Position numbers and translations under genes: made by a program. From Botrimarina colliarenosi (GTDB taxonomy: Bacteria; Planctomycetota; Planctomycetia; Pirellulales; Lacipirellulaceae), in assembly GCF_007859955.1 (NCBI RefSeq), contig NZ_SJPR01000002.1:296353-360352 (forward strand): 64,000 bases of DNA, read 5' to 3'. Positions 53,719 to 62,564 of this stretch are shown piece by piece (within the stretch, counting starts at the first letter, position 1; each line of letters begins with the position of its first letter). The notes beneath the pieces are model-generated. The model saw only the letters and a list, made by a program, of their open reading frames with translations, was not told the origin of the DNA and searched no databases.

Positions 53719-53961
53719 GCATGCCTCGACTTAACAGGTGAACGAAGGACCAAATCCGCATTCTAGCGAATACTCGAAACGGCTTCTAAGACGATGAAAC
53801 GACCGCGAGTTGGCGTAATGCATCTCATCCGCTTTGCGGATCGAAGAAAACGCAGGACCCCGCGCGGCGCCCTTGAGATCGGTCGCCGTTCGACCCGTCG
53901 CCTGCCCGCCGGAGGCACGGGTTGAGACACGGCCACGAGGGAAAGCCGGCGCCATCTCTCG
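53719..53961. other. intergenic region before tssG
   Basis: No gene is supported. Short Arg-rich frames exist, but no domain or ribosome-binding site was seen. No clear terminator for tssG was seen. Confidence 0.35.
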
Positions 53962-55086
53962 TTAGGAGAGCGTAGTCGCTTCGATCGGCTCAAAAATCGG
54001 TTCGTCGCCGTCGCGGTCGCTCGCGCGGCTGCCGAGCCAAGCGTCCCAACCGAGGCGGGCGGGGCCGCTCGTCGTGGCTTGTAGCCGGGGGACCTCGGGG
54101 CGCTTCAAGATGAGTTGCACGTCGTAGTCGAGCTCGGGTCCGAGCAGCAGACGCGTCAGCTGACACAGCAGCTGGAAGCGTCGTCGCTGCTTGCCGGGCG
54201 TTGGGTCGGGGAGGAACTGCTCGAAACGATGGCGGTCGAGTGGCCCGACGACAACGCGGACTCGGCTCTGCCGATCCCAGACCTGCGAGCCCAATACAGC
54301 ATCGACGCCAAGTTGATTCGCTTGCCCCGCGCCGCCGAGGCGGGTCTGGTCGGCGGGCTCCAGCTTCAGCCATTGGCCGCGGAACGATTCGATCCGGACG
54401 GGGGCCTGGAAGTAGTCCGAGAGCGTCGCCGCGATCTGGGACGCCGGCCGTTGACGCCTCGCAAGGACGCCGGCGTGGCGGGCCAACGCCGCATCGGGGA
54501 TGCGGTCTAGCAGCCACTCGTCGCTAGCGTCGCGCACCAGCAGACGGCCTCCGAGGGCGGGCATCCCCGTCCCGCCAAGGCTTTGCAGCGCCGTGGTGAA
54601 GCGATCGGGCTCGGCGTCGGACGACTCGCCCGTGGCGACGCCGCGGTCGATCCGGCGGCCGGCCTTGGCTCGGAAGAGTTGTCCGATGTACCGGTTGCTG
54701 AAGAGGTCGTACCACGCGTGCAACGTCCGCCTGGCGGCGCCGCGGAGGCGACGCTCCATCTGGACGAGCTGTTCAGTGTAGTGGCGAGGAAGTACGCCAC
54801 TGGGGCCGGTGAGCCCCATGAACCCCACGACCATCTCGGCCGGTCGGCCCGGCGCCGCGGGCTCGATCGACTCAATCTCACTGGTCGAGAAGGCGGTCGA
54901 GGCCGGCGTCCTGAAGCGGACCGCACGCCCCTTGGCGCCGCTGTCCGGCGATTGCTGGTCGGCGATCTTCTCCAGCAGCCCCACGGCCTGGTAGAAGTCG
55001 AACTTCCCCGGCTCGGTGAAGAGCTTCTCAGCGACCGACGCCTTGACCGCGTGAGGGGTGGCCGGTTTAGAGAGCTTGGTGGTCAT
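53962..55086 (-). CDS. tssG: type VI secretion baseplate subunit TssG
   Basis: A 374-aa baseplate protein. It has the TssG pattern FDFYQAVGLLEKIADQQ near the start, VRFRTPASTAFSTSEIESIE, VVGFMGLTGPSGVLPRHYTE (strong family motif), and in the second half SDYFQAPVRIESFRGQWLKL, GSQVWDRQSRVRVVVGPLD. TssG pairs with TssF and TssE in the baseplate wedge. Its start overlaps the tssF stop by 4 bp. Last gene of the minus-strand T6SS run. Confidence 0.94.
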   Translation of the reverse strand: MTTKLSKPATPHAVKASVAEKLFTEPGKFDFYQAVGLLEKIADQQSPDSGAKGRAVRFRTPASTAFSTSEIESIEPAAPGRPAEMVVGFMGLTGPSGVLPRHYTEQLVQMERRLRGAARRTLHAWYDLFSNRYIGQLFRAKAGRRIDRGVATGESSDAEPDRFTTALQSLGGTGMPALGGRLLVRDASDEWLLDRIPDAALARHAGVLARRQRPASQIAATLSDYFQAPVRIESFRGQWLKLEPADQTRLGGAGQANQLGVDAVLGSQVWDRQSRVRVVVGPLDRHRFEQFLPDPTPGKQRRRFQLLCQLTRLLLGPELDYDVQLILKRPEVPRLQATTSGPARLGWDAWLGSRASDRDGDEPIFEPIEATTLS

Positions 55087-56930
55087 AGCAGCTGCACGCT
55101 CCCGCTACGCGGCGGCCAGGTCTTGACGACACCGGACTGCTTCGTTGTGAGGGTCAATCGCGTGAAGGAGTTGACCGTCGCGTACTCGGCGAAGAACCGT
55201 TCCGCCACCGCGCCAAACAGGTAGGCGCCGACGCCGCGAAAACCCGCCTCGTCGAGGGTGAGCTCCATCGCGACGCCACGGCAAAAGCCGCCGTCGCGCG
55301 GGCCCCCGATCCGACAAGTCGTCCGCCGCGAGGCAAGCGACACGACGCCGTCGATCATCTCGCTGTTGAGAATCGCTCGGCGACGATCGGCATTCCGGTC
55401 GGCGAAGTCATAGAGACGCAAGATTTCTTGAAAAGCATCCGCCGCGAAGCGCTCATCCGAGAGCGACAGGTGGTTGAGCGAGAGGTGTGACACCAATCGC
55501 CAGTAGGCGTCCTTCCCAAGCGGTGGCCGCATCGGCGCCGTTGGCTGTCGTAGGCAGTGCACCGAGCGGATCGGCAGGGCGGCGTCGCTCTTAAGCAAGA
55601 GCCCCTCGGGCCCGCCGGCGAGTCGCGTCGGCAACTCGCGGTTGGTGCAGGTGGCGTAGACCGTGAGCGTCTCGTCCGCGGGGGCATGCGGGTCGAAGTC
55701 GTTATCGGCGACGCGGAGCCACAGATCGCTGCCGGGATCGTCGTAGCGGTCTGACGGCCGGCGCCTTGTATGCCAGAACGCCCGCGCCGCGTCATCGTTG
55801 GACCACGAGTTTTCATGATTCAGACCGTAGAGCGGCGTGAGCGCCCGCGTCTTTTGCGTCGTGACGCCGACGACGCGATCAACCGAATAGACCTCTGCCG
55901 ACTCTCGATTCTGTGCGTCGGCGAGGATCGGGTACTCGGTGCGCGTGTGCGTCAGTCGGATCGGCTCGCAGACCTTGTCAAAGAGGTTGACGATCGGCGT
56001 GCATCCCAAGCGGAACGTCTCGCGATCGACCTCGTTGGCGAGTCGTTCGTCCGCCTCACGCAGTGAGACCACCAACTCGATCTCACGGCCCGCCTCGGGC
56101 AAGGCGTCAGCGAGTCCCGTCACATCGACGAACGCGAATTTCTGCGGGAAGGCGAACAGCTCCGTCAGCAGCCGGTAGCCGACGTTGGAAGTAGCCGGGT
56201 AGGGCAGGATCCCTTCGTCTTCCTCGAATCCAACCGGGAGAATCGAATTTGCAGGCAACGTCGCGAGCAACCGGCCGGGCGCCGCGTCGGCGTCAACAAC
56301 GTCGATGCGCAAGGCGTTTTCCAGCAGGTGCTGGTAGAGCGACGCCATCAGGGCGTCGTCGCCGTGGAGGTGCAGCCGCAACCGGTCGAGCGACAGGTCA
56401 CTGAGCATCATGTCGGCGTGCGCCCGCAGCCGCAGGTGCACCCGCGCTACGGTGGCCGGGGGCGCGGTGGTTTTGGAATCGAAGGGGGGCAGTTCAACCC
56501 GAGCGTCGGTCACCGTGATCGGCCACAGCGTCGTCTCGTAGCTCGTGCGATAGCGACACGCCACGCCGTCGACGGTTGGCGTCCTCAGGCCGCTACCGCG
56601 GGGCACCACCGATCCGCCCGGCTCGGGGCTTGCCGGGTCGGGCTTGAACTGGGCGATTGCCATCGAAGGAACCGGCGCCAGGTAGTGCGGATACAGCGTC
56701 GCCAGCAGGCCGTCGGTGATCTCGGGGAACTCATCGTCGAGCTTCTTCTCAACGCGAGCGCCTAGCAAAGCGCAGGCCTCGATCATCCGCTCGACGTGCG
56801 GGTCCCGACTACGACCGCCATCCAACAGCAGTTGATCCGCCGCGGCGGGATACTGACGCGCGAACTCCTCCGCTTCGTGGCGGAGGAAGTGCAGTTCGCG
56901 TTCGTAGTAGGGGTAGAGCGTCTTGCTCAT
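55083..56930 (-). CDS. tssF: type VI secretion baseplate subunit TssF
   Basis: A 615-aa protein beginning YPYYERELHFLRHEAEEFAR, the TssF signature, followed by DPHVERMIEACALLGARVEK and DEFPEITDGLLATLYPHYLA. Later motifs are PTVDGVACRYRTSYETTLWP, PVNLF-like PIVNLFDKVCEPIRLTHTRT and the C-terminal GVGAYLFGAVAERFFAEYAT. Its length is usual for the family (about 590-620). It overlaps tssE by 4 bp and tssG by 4 bp, indicating coupled translation. Confidence 0.96.
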   Translation of the reverse strand: MSKTLYPYYERELHFLRHEAEEFARQYPAAADQLLLDGGRSRDPHVERMIEACALLGARVEKKLDDEFPEITDGLLATLYPHYLAPVPSMAIAQFKPDPASPEPGGSVVPRGSGLRTPTVDGVACRYRTSYETTLWPITVTDARVELPPFDSKTTAPPATVARVHLRLRAHADMMLSDLSLDRLRLHLHGDDALMASLYQHLLENALRIDVVDADAAPGRLLATLPANSILPVGFEEDEGILPYPATSNVGYRLLTELFAFPQKFAFVDVTGLADALPEAGREIELVVSLREADERLANEVDRETFRLGCTPIVNLFDKVCEPIRLTHTRTEYPILADAQNRESAEVYSVDRVVGVTTQKTRALTPLYGLNHENSWSNDDAARAFWHTRRRPSDRYDDPGSDLWLRVADNDFDPHAPADETLTVYATCTNRELPTRLAGGPEGLLLKSDAALPIRSVHCLRQPTAPMRPPLGKDAYWRLVSHLSLNHLSLSDERFAADAFQEILRLYDFADRNADRRRAILNSEMIDGVVSLASRRTTCRIGGPRDGGFCRGVAMELTLDEAGFRGVGAYLFGAVAERFFAEYATVNSFTRLTLTTKQSGVVKTWPPRSGSVQLL

Positions 56931-57382
56931 GATCGCTCCGCGGTGACCTGGGTTCGTCCGCTTGAGGTGCGCACCCGCAACGCCAGTGAGAGCGGGCCGG
57001 CGCCGCCGAGACTGGCGTCGATCCGCAGCAAGCCGTCCGACCCCGGGGCCTGCGGGTTCAGCACCCGAACGCGGACGTCGGTGAGACGCGGCTCGTGGGT
57101 CCGGATGACGTGTTCAATCTGCTTGGCGGTCGCCAATCGCTTTTCGTACGACGAGATCGCCATCGACTGTGGCGCCGGGGCGCCGTAAGTCAACACCGAC
57201 GTAGCGAGTTCGGCGTGCTGAGCAAGTTCGTCGTCGGGTGCGACCGCGCACGTGTTCAGCAACGCCTCCAGATCGTCGACGAGCCGCTCGACCCGCATCG
57301 GTTGCGGACGATCCACGCCGTGGCAGGCGTCGACCAATCGATCGAGCAGCGACGGCGAGGCGGCGAGGGGGCGAGGGCTCAT
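56927..57382 (-). CDS. tssE: type VI secretion baseplate subunit TssE (gp25-like)
   Basis: A 151-aa gp25/W-like protein: LLDRLVDACHG start, VERLVDDLEALLNTC, VLTYGAPAPQ, AKQIEHVIRTHEPRLTDVRV and a C-terminal beta hairpin (LLRIDASLGG, LSLALRVRTSSGR). It matches TssE in length and in the I-x-x-x-E-P-R-L motif. It overlaps tssF by 4 bp and lies 81 bp after hcp. Confidence 0.93.
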   Translation of the reverse strand: MSPRPLAASPSLLDRLVDACHGVDRPQPMRVERLVDDLEALLNTCAVAPDDELAQHAELATSVLTYGAPAPQSMAISSYEKRLATAKQIEHVIRTHEPRLTDVRVRVLNPQAPGSDGLLRIDASLGGAGPLSLALRVRTSSGRTQVTAERS

Positions 57383-57463
57383 AGGGGGCGCTGTTCATAA
57401 AACGAGACGGGCCGAGGCCGCGCCAAGGCGGCCGCGGCCCGTCGATTGGCTTCAAGACCCGGT

Positions 57464-57967
57464 TCAGATGGTCTTGTTCTCTTCCAGGTTCCAGCCGGCC
57501 TTGACCGGCGTGTCGAGGGCGCCCTTGTCTTTCTGGGGGCGGTACTCGTAGCTGATCTTGGCGAAGGCCAGCGTGACGGTGTCCATCGGCAACGACGTGC
57601 CCGAACCGCCGCCCGTGTTGTAGGACGAGACCAGGACTTCCTCGAGCTTGATCGAGTAGAAGTCCTCTTGCTCGCCACCCGCCTTACGGGCCACGAGGGT
57701 CGCTTCCTTGATGTGCTCGCCCTTGGCGCACGAGAGGAACAGCTTCGGCGACGCCTTACAGGCGTACATCGTGAAGGTCAGGTCCTGCATGTTGACCTTG
57801 CCGCTGCCGCCGCCCGACGTGAACGGGATGCTCACGGGCTGCGACTCACCCCAGTTAAAGCCGAGGATCTGGATCTCTTTGCCGTGCTTGGAGTCCTTCG
57901 ACTCTCCCTCGATTCCATCGATCTTCAGGAAGTAGTCGATCGATCCGTGTTGGCTTTTGCCGGCCAT
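57464..57967 (-). CDS. hcp: Hcp family tube protein (TssD)
   Basis: A 167-aa protein with the Hcp pattern DYFLKIDGIEGESKDSKHGK, EIQILGFNWGESQP, a Gly-rich loop (SGGGSGKVNMQDLTFTMYAC), LFLSCAKGEHIKEATLVARK and FYSIKLEEVLVSSYNTGGGS. It ends WNLEENKTI, typical of Hcp from planctomycetes and proteobacteria. Hexameric rings form the inner tube and can carry effectors. It is 54 bp after the small DUF4157 gene and is probably highly expressed. Confidence 0.96.
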   Translation of the reverse strand: MAGKSQHGSIDYFLKIDGIEGESKDSKHGKEIQILGFNWGESQPVSIPFTSGGGSGKVNMQDLTFTMYACKASPKLFLSCAKGEHIKEATLVARKAGGEQEDFYSIKLEEVLVSSYNTGGGSGTSLPMDTVTLAFAKISYEYRPQKDKGALDTPVKAGWNLEENKTI

Positions 57968-58021
57968 ATTATGTCTCCGTAGTTAATTAAAGGTTGTTTC
58001 TTATGCGATCGGGCCAGCTGG

Positions 58022-58435
58022 CTAACCCTGCGCTAGTTCTTCTTCTTCTTCTGCAACCATCTGCAGCGGCTCTTCTTCCGCCATGAGCTGCATCGTCAGC
58101 AGACGCCCCATCATGTCGGCCTCGCGTTCGAGACCGTTGTCGTCGTTGATAGGGACGTACGCCTTCATTTGCATCGTCGCACTGACACGGCCTTGAGCCT
58201 GCTGAACAACGTGCCAAGCCTCGTGCGGCAGGTGCTTCTCTTGCCCGGGGGCGATGTGGATATCGTTCCCCTGGGCGAACGCGTGGGCTTGGAGCTGCGC
58301 AGGTTTATCGCTGTTGCGATGAACCCTCACATTGTCCAAGCTCATGCCCGACATGTTCTCAATCCCGGACTTCAGCTTGTCTGGCAGTCCGGTCGTAATT
58401 GGCAAGCGGCTTCCAGGATTCACGGTCGCGGACAT
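58022..58435 (-). CDS. small DUF4157 (eCIS core) protein with HExxH motif
   Basis: A 137-aa protein with the DUF4157 signature of extracellular contractile injection systems: LPDKLKSGIENMSGMSLDNV, VRVHRNSDKPAQLQAHAFAQ, GNDIHIAPGQEKHLPHEAWH (H71-E-A-W-H75), VVQQAQGRVSATMQMKAYVP and LEREADMMGRLL as third ligand region (E103/E105). The HExxH and a following E-x-x-x-D suggest a zinc metallopeptidase-like fold. It has no toxin domain, unlike many eCIS cargo proteins. It ends in an acidic tail (AEEEEEL). Position between tssC and hcp, with about 55-80 bp gaps, makes it part of the T6SS operon. It could be an effector, a processing protease or an adaptor. Confidence 0.85.
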   Translation of the reverse strand: MSATVNPGSRLPITTGLPDKLKSGIENMSGMSLDNVRVHRNSDKPAQLQAHAFAQGNDIHIAPGQEKHLPHEAWHVVQQAQGRVSATMQMKAYVPINDDNGLEREADMMGRLLTMQLMAEEEPLQMVAEEEEELAQG

Positions 58436-58516
58436 CGCGTTCCCCCGTGGTTAGAGATGAAGGGAAGTCACCCGTCGCGGCGAATTAGCCGCCGCGACGG
58501 GCTCTCTTCCAAGCGG

Positions 58517-59986
58517 TTAGCCCTTCTTGGGAACCTCGGCGACCAATCGCATCGAAGCGCTGAGCGTCTCGAGCTGGAAGTGCGGACGCAACCAGGCGAC
58601 CGCCTCGTACCAGCCCGGCTTGCCGGCGACTTCGCGGACCTCGACGGTGGCGTCCGAGAGCGGGCACTTGGCCTTGGTCTCGTCGCCGGCCATCGACGGG
58701 TCGCAGATGTAGTTGGCGATCCAGTCGTTCAGCCACTTCTCGCACTGGTTGGCCTCGAGCATCGAGCCGACCTTGTCGCGGGCCATCACCTTCAGGTAGT
58801 GGGCGAAGCGCGAGACGCAGAGCAGGAAGTTGATCTTCGTCGACAGGTCGGCGTTAGCCGTCGCGGAGTCGTCGAAGTACGTCTTCTGCTTCTGAGCCGA
58901 CTGCGCGCCCATGAACACCGCAAAGTCGGTGTTCTTCGCGTGCAGCAGCGGTAGGAAGCCGAGCGTCGACAGCTCGAATTCACGCCGGTCCGAGATCGCG
59001 ATCTCGGTCGGGCACTTCATCGCGACGTCGCCGTCGTCGGTATTGAACGTGTGGACCGGCAGGTTCTCGACCTTACCGCCACCCTCGACACCACGGACCT
59101 TGGCGAACCAGCCGTACTTGCTGAACGCGTCGGTAACGCGGACCGCGTACGCCCAGGCGGCGTTCATCCACAAGTACTTGCTGTGGTCACGGCCGTCGAC
59201 GAACTCCTCAAAGTCAAACTCCTCGACGCTCTTGAAGTCCTTGCCGTAAGGCAGGCGACCCAAGACGCGGGGCAGACAGAGCGAAACGTAACGCGAATCT
59301 TCCGAGTCGCGGAACGAACGCCACGAGGTGTGCGCCGCCGACTCGAAGATCTTCGCCAAGTCACGCGGGTTGGGCAGCTCGGTGAAGCTGGTCAAGTTCA
59401 AAAGCGCCGGCGAAGCGGCCGTAATGAACGGCGCGTGGGCGCCGGCCGCCACGTTCGAGATCATCTTCAGGAGGTTGATGTCCTCCGGGTGACGGCTGAA
59501 CTCGAAGTCGCCAACCAGCAGGCCGTAAGGCTCGCCGCCAAGTTGGCCGTACTCTTCCTCATAGACCTTCTTGAACAGCGCGCTCTGGTCGAACTCGACC
59601 GCGGACTCGAGGTCCTTCAGCAGCTCGCGCTTGGTGACGTTCAAGACGCGGATCTTGAGGGTCGTTCCGGTCTCTGACTCGTGAACAAGGTAGTGCAGAC
59701 CGCGCCAGCTCCCCTCGAGCTTCTGGAACTTCGGGTCGTGCATCACCTCGTTCAGCTGGGCCGAGATCTTCTCGTCGATCTTGCCGATCCAGTGGTTGAT
59801 CTCGGCGGCGGCGTCCTTGCTGGTCACCTGGTCGTCGGTGACGATGTGGCTGAGGAACTCCTGAAGGTAGTCCTTCTGGTGCTCCAGTTCGGTGTCGTCG
59901 AGCGCGCGGGAGTTCTCCAGCAGTTGCTCGAGCACGCTGAGCTCTTCGAGCTCAGTGGTTTCTTTAGTGGCTTCGGCGGTCGCCAT
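58517..59986 (-). CDS. tssC: type VI secretion contractile sheath large subunit TssC (VipB)
   Basis: A 489-aa sheath protein: EINHWIGKIDEKISAQLNEV, MHDPKFQKLEGSWRGLHYLV (family hallmark), VTKRELLKDLESAVEFDQSA, GEPYGLLVGDFEFSRHPEDI, GAHAPFITAASPALLNL, RVLGRLPYG and FLLCVSRFAHYLKVMARDKVG. Its length fits the VipB family. It is 54 bp after tssB and forms the sheath around the Hcp tube. Confidence 0.97.
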   Translation of the reverse strand: MATAEATKETTELEELSVLEQLLENSRALDDTELEHQKDYLQEFLSHIVTDDQVTSKDAAAEINHWIGKIDEKISAQLNEVMHDPKFQKLEGSWRGLHYLVHESETGTTLKIRVLNVTKRELLKDLESAVEFDQSALFKKVYEEEYGQLGGEPYGLLVGDFEFSRHPEDINLLKMISNVAAGAHAPFITAASPALLNLTSFTELPNPRDLAKIFESAAHTSWRSFRDSEDSRYVSLCLPRVLGRLPYGKDFKSVEEFDFEEFVDGRDHSKYLWMNAAWAYAVRVTDAFSKYGWFAKVRGVEGGGKVENLPVHTFNTDDGDVAMKCPTEIAISDRREFELSTLGFLPLLHAKNTDFAVFMGAQSAQKQKTYFDDSATANADLSTKINFLLCVSRFAHYLKVMARDKVGSMLEANQCEKWLNDWIANYICDPSMAGDETKAKCPLSDATVEVREVAGKPGWYEAVAWLRPHFQLETLSASMRLVAEVPKKG

Positions 59987-60040
59987 TTTGACGGTCTCCG
60001 TTTGAATGGAAAGGTGTTCGGATGGAGGAAAGGCGGGGCG

Positions 60041-60547
60041 TCACTCGGACTTGCCGCCGCCCAACTCGTCGGCGAGCGACTTGGCGGACTCGGGATTGGT
60101 AAGCACCTCGTGCAGCAGGTCGGCGTACTTGTCGTTGCCTTCCATCGTGCTGAGGAGCTGACGCAGCTTGTGGCGGGCCTCCAACAGGCTGTTGAGGGCC
60201 GGGACCTGCTTCGCGACGTTCTGGGGCTCGAAGTCGGTGATGTCCTCGAACTTCAGCTCGACCGACAGGTTGGTGTCTTCGTCCGTCAGGCGGTTCGGGA
60301 CGCTCATCACCAGACGGGGCTCCGTCTTCGACAGCACTTCATTGAAGTTGTCGCGGTCGATCGGAACGAGCTTGCGCTCCTTGAGCGGCAGGGGCGTCTC
60401 TTCCTGGTCGCCGCCCAGGTCCGAGAGCACGCCGACAACCATCGGCAGCTCTTTCTGCTCGAGGGCGCCGTTGGTCTCGACGTCGTAAGTGATTTGCACG
60501 CGCGGGCGACGGACCCGGTCCAGCGTGTGTTGAAGGCTTTCGCTCAT
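60041..60547 (-). CDS. tssB: type VI secretion contractile sheath small subunit TssB (VipA)
   Basis: A 168-aa protein: RVRRPRVQITYDVETNGALE, KELPMVVGVLSDLGG, PLKERKLVPIDRDNFNEVLS, LSVELKFEDITDFEPQNVAK, VPALNSLLEARHKLRQLLST. All are VipA motifs. With TssC it builds the contractile sheath. It is 69 bp after tssA. Confidence 0.97.
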   Translation of the reverse strand: MSESLQHTLDRVRRPRVQITYDVETNGALEQKELPMVVGVLSDLGGDQEETPLPLKERKLVPIDRDNFNEVLSKTEPRLVMSVPNRLTDEDTNLSVELKFEDITDFEPQNVAKQVPALNSLLEARHKLRQLLSTMEGNDKYADLLHEVLTNPESAKSLADELGGGKSE

Positions 60548-60616
60548 CGTTCGACTTCCTCAGTAGTAGGTTCGTTAGAAGGGCCCGATACGGACGGGGC
60601 TTTAGTCAATGGCCAC

Positions 60617-61648
60617 TTAGGCCAACACGGCGGTTCCGTCCGGTTCGGCTATCCCAAACTCACGGTTCATCTCCGAGAGCGCCGACGGCTCACGGATCAC
60701 TTGCTCCATCAGACGCGGGAACGGCAGGCGGCCGAGCCGGACCGCCCGCTTGATCAAGTAGGGCACGGGGCTGTGAGGCTCCATGGCCCGCAGCTGGTTC
60801 GCGGTGCTGTCTAGCAACGCGTAGAGCCGGTCTCGGGCCGGATCGCCCGGCTCCGCAACGCCCTCCGACATCGCAGCACCAGCAATCTCATTGGCCACAA
60901 CTGGCGCGACGCCGATTCGATCGAGTTCGGCGCCGAGCAGACCGACGAGATCGACGATCGCACTGCGCAACGTCAGCAGAGCCGGCGCCGCTTCGCCAAT
61001 CCGTTCCTCAAGCGCCGCCCGCAGCCGGTCAAGACACGCCAGCGCGTTCGACGCGTTGGCGTGCTGGGTGCGGAAGCGATCGGTAGCGGTGTTCTCGCGG
61101 ACTTTATCGATAAAATCCGCGTCATCATCGGAGCGGGCCGAGCGGAGCTTGGTCCATTCGGTGTAGCTCAACGCCACGTCCCCTTCGCCAAGCAATGGGA
61201 GCGTGCGGAGTAAGTTGGGGAAGCAGACGCCCCGGTCGGGGTCGTCCAGCAGGTTGGCTAGCGGCGTGCCGCGGGTCTCGGCGACGTCGTCCCCCTCAAG
61301 CGGAGTGACGCGATCCCAGCAGGACTCGGCGAGCTCGGCCAGCAGTTCGAAGCCCCTCGCCAACCCCGCCAGCCCTTCAACGCGGGTCCAAGCCTCGGCG
61401 AGATGGCAGCCCGTCCGGAGGTCCTTCGCGGTCTTCGTTAGCGACTCCTCGCAGAGCCGCACGACTCCGGGCCAGTCCGCCTTCTTCAGAACGGCCGGCC
61501 GAGTGGCGTCGTCGAACGAGTCGGCCGACTCTTCGCGCCGCAGCTCACGCAGAGCCGGAGCCAAGGTCATTGCGAAGTGCGTAGCGTCTCCCGCGGGGGA
61601 ATCCCCTGGAATTGGCTCGAGCAGCACGTCGCAGTTGGTCGGGGCCAT
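60617..61648 (-). CDS. tssA: type VI secretion cap protein TssA
   Basis: A 343-aa protein with the ImpA N-terminal domain at the start (VLLEPIPGDSPAGD, then KKADWPGVVRLCEESLTKTA, DLRTGCHLAEAWTRVEGLAG). The middle is helical, and a C-terminal ImpA-like part has PVPYLIKRAVRLGRLPFPRL. ATG 61648 is chosen because it puts the ImpA motif at residue about 7; an upstream in-frame start at 61777 would add Arg-rich sequence. TssA primes sheath assembly. Divergent from tssL, 241 bp apart; it is the first gene of the minus-strand operon. Confidence 0.9.
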   Translation of the reverse strand: MAPTNCDVLLEPIPGDSPAGDATHFAMTLAPALRELRREESADSFDDATRPAVLKKADWPGVVRLCEESLTKTAKDLRTGCHLAEAWTRVEGLAGLARGFELLAELAESCWDRVTPLEGDDVAETRGTPLANLLDDPDRGVCFPNLLRTLPLLGEGDVALSYTEWTKLRSARSDDDADFIDKVRENTATDRFRTQHANASNALACLDRLRAALEERIGEAAPALLTLRSAIVDLVGLLGAELDRIGVAPVVANEIAGAAMSEGVAEPGDPARDRLYALLDSTANQLRAMEPHSPVPYLIKRAVRLGRLPFPRLMEQVIREPSALSEMNREFGIAEPDGTAVLA

Positions 61649-61889
61649 TGCAATCGGTGAAACGGAGTTTGAGCTGCGAGCTTTCGCAGCGGTCGCCCTA
61701 GCGAGGGCGTGTTCGAATGTAGGTTGCTCCGGATGGCCGTCTCGACGTGATGGGAAATTCCTGGTGGTTCTGTGCACGAACGCCGGCGCGCTCCGTGTGG
61801 CCTAGTCTTAGAGGCGACGCCCCGAGACCGGCGCCAACGCGGTTGCGAGGGCGCAACCCGCACAACCCGCGTCACCAGACCTTCCAGCT

Positions 61890-62504
61890 ATGCCCATCTC
61901 GAACACTGACCCGCTCTACCGGGGGATCGATTACGCCCTCCGCTTGCGCGAGGCCATCGAGCGGGGAGAGACGCGTGACCTGCAGCGCGAACAAGCGGCG
62001 CTAACGAACTTCGCTCTAGGAGTCCCCGCCGGCGACGCCGCTGGTCCTTGCCGTGGAGCGCGGTACGCCTTTGTCTGCTGGGTCGATGAGCTGTTCACCT
62101 GCCAATCCCGTTGGTCGGACGCATGGAACCGGCAGAAACTCGAGTCGAACCTGTACGGCGCAAACGACCGGGCGAGCGAATTCTGGCGCCAGGCGAAGCT
62201 CGCCGACGCCCTGCCGACCGACGAGACCTTGGCGGCGTACTTCTTGTGCGTCGCCCTCGGCTTTCGCGGAGAACTCCGTCACGAGCCGCAGGCGTTGTTG
62301 GCGTGGGTTGAAAAGACACGGAGCCGGGTGGCGCGTGGCGAAGCGGCGCCCGGAGCGTCGAGCCGTTCGACCCGGCGACCGCAGCGTGCTCGCCGACTGC
62401 CGGGGTCGGTCCGGGCGCAGCGATTTGTGACCGTCGCCACCGTGGCGACAACCTGTCTTCTGCCGCTGGCCGCCTTCGCAGTGGTCCGACGCTTCCTCGG
62501 ATAA
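61890..62504 (+). CDS. tssL: type VI secretion membrane protein TssL (DotU/IcmH family)
   Basis: A 204-aa protein: DPLYRGIDYALRLREAIERG, the DotU motif GARYAFVCWVDELF, and the hook LYGANDRASEFWRQAKLADA. It has YFLCVALGFRGELR, then an Arg-rich linker and one C-terminal membrane helix (FVTVATVATTCLLPLAAFAV). The order is as expected for a C-tail-anchored TssL. With TssM it forms the inner-membrane anchor. It starts 241 bp from tssA in the opposite direction and is 60 bp before tssM. Confidence 0.92.
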   Translation: MPISNTDPLYRGIDYALRLREAIERGETRDLQREQAALTNFALGVPAGDAAGPCRGARYAFVCWVDELFTCQSRWSDAWNRQKLESNLYGANDRASEFWRQAKLADALPTDETLAAYFLCVALGFRGELRHEPQALLAWVEKTRSRVARGEAAPGASSRSTRRPQRARRLPGSVRAQRFVTVATVATTCLLPLAAFAVVRRFLG

Positions 62505-62564
62505 GTATTCACACGTGGCCGCGAAGGGCATCCTTCCGCCGGCGCGTCCTGAGCTGAGCCGCCC

